A stretch of 46,850 bases of DNA from Deltaproteobacteria bacterium. GTDB taxonomy: Bacteria; Desulfobacterota; DSM-4660; Desulfatiglandales; HGW-15. Both the position numbers and the translations under genes were made by a program. The notes under the pieces are model-generated. The model made no database searches and had not been told where the DNA came from. It saw only the letters and a list, made by a program, of their open reading frames with translations. The stretch's first letter is position 1. Each line of letters begins with the position of its first letter. Location of the stretch: assembly GCA_016931115.1 (NCBI GenBank), contig JAFGFM010000192.1, positions 1 through 46,850 on the forward strand. The letters run 5' to 3'. Below are positions 43,630 to 46,850 of the stretch, one piece after another.

Positions 43630-45521
43630 TATTGCACCCCCGTAATCGCATCAAACTTGCATTTCTGTGCACAGGCCCCGCAGCGGATGCATATGTCAGC
43701 ATTTATGGAATGAGGCTGCTTTTTCTCACCGGTTATTGCCCCCACAGGGCAGACCTTTGCGCAGACCCCGCATCCTATACATATGTCAGCATGAATTTCA
43801 GGTTTTTGAAGCGCCTTGCACTGACCGGCCCTGCATTTTTTATCAACAATATGTTCTATATACTCATCACGGAATGCCCTGATTGTAGATAAAACCGGGT
43901 TTGGCGCAGTCTTCCCAAGGCCGCATAAAGAGGCGGTTCGCACTGCATTGGCCAGCTCTTCCATATCAGTAAGTGTTTGAAGGGTTGCCTTTCCCTGTGT
44001 AATCTCTTCAAGCATTAAAAGAAGCTGTTTTGTGCCTTCCCTGCATGGTACGCATTTGCCGCATGACTCATTCTGTGTGAAATTCATAAAATATTTTGCA
44101 ACCTGCACTATGCAGGTATTGTTATTCATGACAACAAGACCGCCTGAGCCAACCATTGCACCAATTGATTTGAGAGAGTCAAAATCAAGGGGGAGTGACT
44201 TGTTTCCCTCTGTAAGGCAGCCGCCGGATGGCCCGCCGATCTGTACCAGCTTGAAACTTTCGCTCCTTTCACCCTCTGCGGTAAGCACCCCTCCACCAAT
44301 ATCATTTACAATTTCGTTAAGCGTTGTACCAAAGGGCACCTCTATAAGCCCGGTATTTGCCACATGACCTGTGAGTGCAAATGTCTTTGTGCCTGGTGAT
44401 TTTTCCGTGCCGATTGTGAGGAATGTATCCGCCCCCATGCGTAAGATTATAGGGACAGTGGCCAGTGTCTCCACATTGTTTATAATAGTGGGCTTTCCAT
44501 GCAGCCCCTGCTGAGATGGAAATGGAGGTTTAGGCGAGGGCATACCGCGTCTTCCCATTACAGATGCCATAAGCGCAGTCTCCTCACCGCATACAAAGGC
44601 GCCTGCGCCCTCCATCACATCAATATTAAAGCTGAAACCGGTGCCCAGTATGTTATCACCAAGAAAGCCTTTGCTTAATGCATCCTCAACAGCCCTTTTC
44701 ATACGCTTGACCGCCAGAGGGTATTCCGCCCTGACATAGACCACACCCTCTTTTGCGCCAATCGCCTTTCCGGCTATGATCATCCCTTCAATAACAGAAT
44801 GGGGGTTTCCTTCCATAACACTTCTGTCCATAAATGCGCCCGGATCACCCTCATCACCATTACATATTACATATTTCTGGTCACCAGGTTCAATTCGTGC
44901 AAGGTCCCATTTTTTACCGGTCGGGAAACCTCCACCACCGCGACCGCGAAGCCCTGATTTCATTATTTCCGCACATATTTTTTCAGGCGCTGTTTCTGAC
45001 AGCATGGAAAAAGCGGCCTTATACCCGTCATGTGCTATATATGCCCCGATATCTTCAGGGTCTATAATGCCGCACATTTCAAGGGTCAGGCGGTGCTGTT
45101 TCTGGTAGAATGGTATTTCAGCCTTTCCTTTGCAGCGCACACCTGTCGAAGGATCAATATATAGAAGTCGTTCTATAACCCTGCCATTTTTAATGGTTTC
45201 ATTTATTATTTCATCAACGTCAGAAATCTTTACCTTCACATAAAATATCCCCTGTGGATCAATCGTTATCAGCGGCCCCATCTGGCAGAATCCCTGGCAT
45301 CCGCTGCCTGTAATACCAATAGCTCTATTATCATCATGTTTATCTATTGCGAGTACGGCATTATTTTTATCAAGTTCCCAGAGATTCGATTTAAAGGCAT
45401 CAATAATGGCCTGAGCACCATTGGCTATACAGCCTGTTCCGGCACAGATAGTGATCCTGGTTTTTTGTCTCTTTATGCGGTTTTCATATTTGTTTCGAAG
45501 TGCTGTAATTTTCTCGTTCAT
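43629..45521 (-). CDS. hydB: Hydrogenase flavoprotein subunit HydB (NuoF-like)
   Basis: This is a 630-residue protein. An N-terminal [2Fe-2S] thioredoxin-like domain has Cys26, 31, 75, 79. The NuoF core shows the FMN/NADH loop GLRGRGGGGFPTGKKWDLAR (~190-208), CNGDEGDPGAFMDRSVMEGN (~220-239) and GAFVCGEETALMASVMG. The N3-type cluster is ESCGKCVPCREGTKQL, and two C-terminal [4Fe-4S] motifs are CIGCGVCAKVCPVG and CIRCGACAQKCKFD. It oxidises or reduces NAD(H) through FMN, the likely site of electron bifurcation. The ATG overlaps the hydC stop (ATGA, 45518-45521). All cofactor residues look intact. Confidence 0.93.
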   Translation of the reverse strand: MNEKITALRNKYENRIKRQKTRITICAGTGCIANGAQAIIDAFKSNLWELDKNNAVLAIDKHDDNRAIGITGSGCQGFCQMGPLITIDPQGIFYVKVKISDVDEIINETIKNGRVIERLLYIDPSTGVRCKGKAEIPFYQKQHRLTLEMCGIIDPEDIGAYIAHDGYKAAFSMLSETAPEKICAEIMKSGLRGRGGGGFPTGKKWDLARIEPGDQKYVICNGDEGDPGAFMDRSVMEGNPHSVIEGMIIAGKAIGAKEGVVYVRAEYPLAVKRMKRAVEDALSKGFLGDNILGTGFSFNIDVMEGAGAFVCGEETALMASVMGRRGMPSPKPPFPSQQGLHGKPTIINNVETLATVPIILRMGADTFLTIGTEKSPGTKTFALTGHVANTGLIEVPFGTTLNEIVNDIGGGVLTAEGERSESFKLVQIGGPSGGCLTEGNKSLPLDFDSLKSIGAMVGSGGLVVMNNNTCIVQVAKYFMNFTQNESCGKCVPCREGTKQLLLMLEEITQGKATLQTLTDMEELANAVRTASLCGLGKTAPNPVLSTIRAFRDEYIEHIVDKKCRAGQCKALQKPEIHADICIGCGVCAKVCPVGAITGEKKQPHSINADICIRCGACAQKCKFDAITGVQ

Positions 45522-46066
45522 TTCTTTACCCCTGCCTCATGCTTCCTGATATTTTCTATAATATCTTTTACCTTGTTTTCTGTGAGCTGGCCGTATACAT
45601 CGCCGTTCACCATCATTACCGGGGCAAGCCCGCATGCGCCCAGGCAACTTACGGTCTCAACAGTGAACAAAAGATCGTCAGTGGTAGTTTTTTTATCAGA
45701 AAGGGATAGTACCTTCTTTATCGTTTCAAACATGTTCATTGATCCTTTAACATGACAGGCTGTTCCATCACATACCCTTACAACATATTTGCCTTTAGGC
45801 TGTAGCGCAAAATGGGCATAAAAGGTCGCCACGCCATAAACCCTTGCAGGGCTAATTCCGAGCGCGTTTGCCACATACATCATTACCGCCTCAGGCAGAT
45901 ATCTGTATTCTTCCTGCACAGCGTGCAGTATGGGGATAAGTTTTTCATGATTATATTGGTAATTTTCCAGTATTTTAACCACTACATCATACTGACGTAC
46001 AGGTGTTGCCACCTTTTTTGAATCAGCATCATTTTCTGATGCCATATTTTCAATATTATCTCTCAT
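45518..46066 (-). CDS. hydC: Hydrogenase [2Fe-2S] subunit HydC (NuoE-like)
   Basis: This is a 182-residue protein. The N-terminal helical bundle (LIPILHAVQEEYRYLPEAVM, ISPARVYGVATFYAHFALQP) and the C-terminal thioredoxin-like [2Fe-2S] domain (Cys99 and Cys104 in VRVCDGTACHVKG, Cys141 and Cys145 in SCLGACGLAP) are those of NuoE/HndA. It transfers electrons between HydB and HydA. AAAGGA precedes the ATG. The gene overlaps the end of rex by 11 bases, so the regulator and the enzyme it is expected to control are translationally coupled. Confidence 0.93.
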   Translation of the reverse strand: MRDNIENMASENDADSKKVATPVRQYDVVVKILENYQYNHEKLIPILHAVQEEYRYLPEAVMMYVANALGISPARVYGVATFYAHFALQPKGKYVVRVCDGTACHVKGSMNMFETIKKVLSLSDKKTTTDDLLFTVETVSCLGACGLAPVMMVNGDVYGQLTENKVKDIIENIRKHEAGVKK

Positions 46067-46691
46067 GTTTCATTCCTTTCTGGAGTATAACTAAGGATGT
46101 TATCAGGTCTTCCTGCTGTACAATAACAGTTTTAGGGACCTTAAGTGCGCATGGTGAAAAATTCCATATACCTTTGATACCAGCCTCCACCATCATATCG
46201 GCAATTTCCTGCGCTGCTTGAGGGGGAACAGCAATTATACCGATCTCCACATGAAGCCTTTTTACGAGATTCACCATCTTATTAATTGGAAAAATTGAAA
46301 CCCCATTGATCAATATCCCGGCCTTTGAAGGGTCATTATCAAAACCGGCAATTATTTTGAATCCCCGTTTTTTAAATCCATTATAGCCGATGAGGGCTGA
46401 ACCCAGGCTGCCGCATCCGACAATAACCAGCTCATCCAGATTTCCCCATCCCATGTATTCATAAATAGCCGCAATAAGATTTGGAATATCAAAGCCGATT
46501 CTTGGCCTTCCGACAGCGCCTATTGCCTCACAATCCTTGCGTACCACTATTGGGTCAATATTTAGATGGGCCGCAATGGCTGTTGAGGATATGGTCGTAA
46601 GGCCCTGGGAAAGGGCGGATTCCAGGTATGAATGATATTCCGGCAGTCTTCTGATAAGAGGCGCGGAAAAGGTCCGAATAGATTGTGGCAT
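46056..46691 (-). CDS. rex: Redox-sensing transcriptional repressor Rex
   Basis: This is 211 residues from the ATG at 46691, chosen because AAGGAG lies seven bases upstream; a longer frame to 46733 would overlap the operator. The N-terminal winged helix (APLIRRLPEYHSYLESALSQ, STAIAAHLNIDPIVVRKDCE, AIGAVGRPRIGFDI) is followed by a Rossmann domain (LVIVGCGSLGSALIGYNGFK, IIAGFDNDPSKAG) and the C-terminal swapped helix. Rex leaves DNA when NADH is high, de-repressing NADH-consuming pathways. As first gene of the rex-hydCBA-hydS operon it should both regulate the hydrogenase and autoregulate through the palindrome in its leader. Confidence 0.93.
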   Translation of the reverse strand: MPQSIRTFSAPLIRRLPEYHSYLESALSQGLTTISSTAIAAHLNIDPIVVRKDCEAIGAVGRPRIGFDIPNLIAAIYEYMGWGNLDELVIVGCGSLGSALIGYNGFKKRGFKIIAGFDNDPSKAGILINGVSIFPINKMVNLVKRLHVEIGIIAVPPQAAQEIADMMVEAGIKGIWNFSPCALKVPKTVIVQQEDLITSLVILQKGMKHER

Positions 46692-46717
46692 AACCAGTCT
46701 CCTTATAAATAATAACC

Positions 46718-46739
46718 TATCGATAACAAGCAATCGATA
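46718..46739 (-). promoter_or_regulatory. Candidate operator (palindrome) in the rex-hyd leader
   Basis: The arms TATCGAT (46718-46724) and ATCGATA (46733-46739) are perfect inverted repeats separated by eight bases. They sit between the predicted transcription start (~46744) and the rex start codon, where a bound repressor would block elongation. Rex-family sites are ~18-20 base palindromes with TTG...CAA ends; this one contains TTGTTATCGATA but is not a classical match, so another repressor cannot be excluded. Confidence 0.5.
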
Positions 46740-46750
46740 AAAGTATATCT

Positions 46751-46779
46751 AATATACAAGTATAAAAAACAGGTGTCAA
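46751..46779 (-). promoter_or_regulatory. Sigma70-type promoter of the rex-hydrogenase operon
   Basis: On the minus strand TTGACA (46779-46774) and TATATT (46756-46751) are separated by exactly 17 bases, a near-consensus pair. The region around it (46780-46850) is A/T-rich, resembling an UP element. The start site would be near 46744, giving a ~53-base leader before rex. No gene is seen between 46692 and 46850. Confidence 0.7.
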
Positions 46780-46850
46780 GAAAAGTTTTTAAAATTTTTT
46801 ATTAAAAAAATATCTGTCTATTTAATAATTAACAGGGTGAAGCTTTCTAC

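Overview
The window looks like chromosomal DNA from an anaerobic bacterium, most likely a member of Desulfobacterota (the former Deltaproteobacteria). This rests on gene content: a Rex-controlled NADH-linked trimeric [FeFe]-hydrogenase, a sensory [FeFe]-hydrogenase with a SpoIIE-type phosphatase, a GAF-ANTAR regulator beside an FMN glutamate synthase, an HD-GYP regulator, and dispersed palindromes of the CGTCATTCCCG...CGGGAATCCAG kind. No rRNA or tRNA is present, so the placement is an inference.

Accessory left part (1-12300). Two exported proteins with calcium-binding thrombospondin-type-3 repeats come first. The second is a 1924-residue RHS/YD-repeat protein ending in a Cys-rich HEQGH metallopeptidase-like toxin tip. 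Two small candidate immunity lipoproteins follow, with a ~40-bp rhs scar between them and a large orphan rhs fragment after them. Next is a graveyard of one transposon family: three copies of the same ~105-bp end, arrays of ~21-bp probable transposase-binding sites, a truncated AAA helper ATPase and a 56-codon ORF. A RelE-like toxin/antitoxin pair, a frameshifted HicB-like antitoxin and paired REP-like repeats close this part.

Middle part (12300-25620). This holds a TrmJ-like RNA methyltransferase, a two-gene RND efflux system (no outer-membrane factor here), and a regulatory cassette. In the cassette a GAF-ANTAR antiterminator gene precedes a promoter, two hexaloop hairpins and a terminator that lead into an FMN glutamate synthase-like gene. 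On the opposite strand are an HD-GYP response regulator, a TrmH-like methyltransferase and an unusual KaiC-like/XRE/cupin fusion. RNase D follows on the plus strand.

Right-centre (25620-37700). After repeats and a RhuM-family gene comes a secreted alpha-2-macroglobulin with an intact thioester motif, an S46 dipeptidyl-peptidase lipoprotein with a DPP7-like specificity residue, and an OPT peptide transporter. Together they suggest extracytoplasmic peptide processing and uptake, plus protease trapping.

Right end (37700-46850, minus strand). A tightly overlapping operon reads rex-hydC-hydB-hydA-[2Fe-2S] protein-hydS-spoIIE phosphatase, then rsmE. It starts from a good sigma70-type promoter with a palindrome just past the predicted transcription start. 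HydABC should couple NADH and ferredoxin to H2. HydS lacks the proton-relay cysteine and carries a PAS domain, so it probably senses H2 and signals through the phosphatase, while Rex senses NADH/NAD+.

The strongest unannotated signal is the ANTAR-type RNA leader at 18872-18947. The transposon-end arrays, the rhs scars and the KaiC-XRE-cupin fusion follow.
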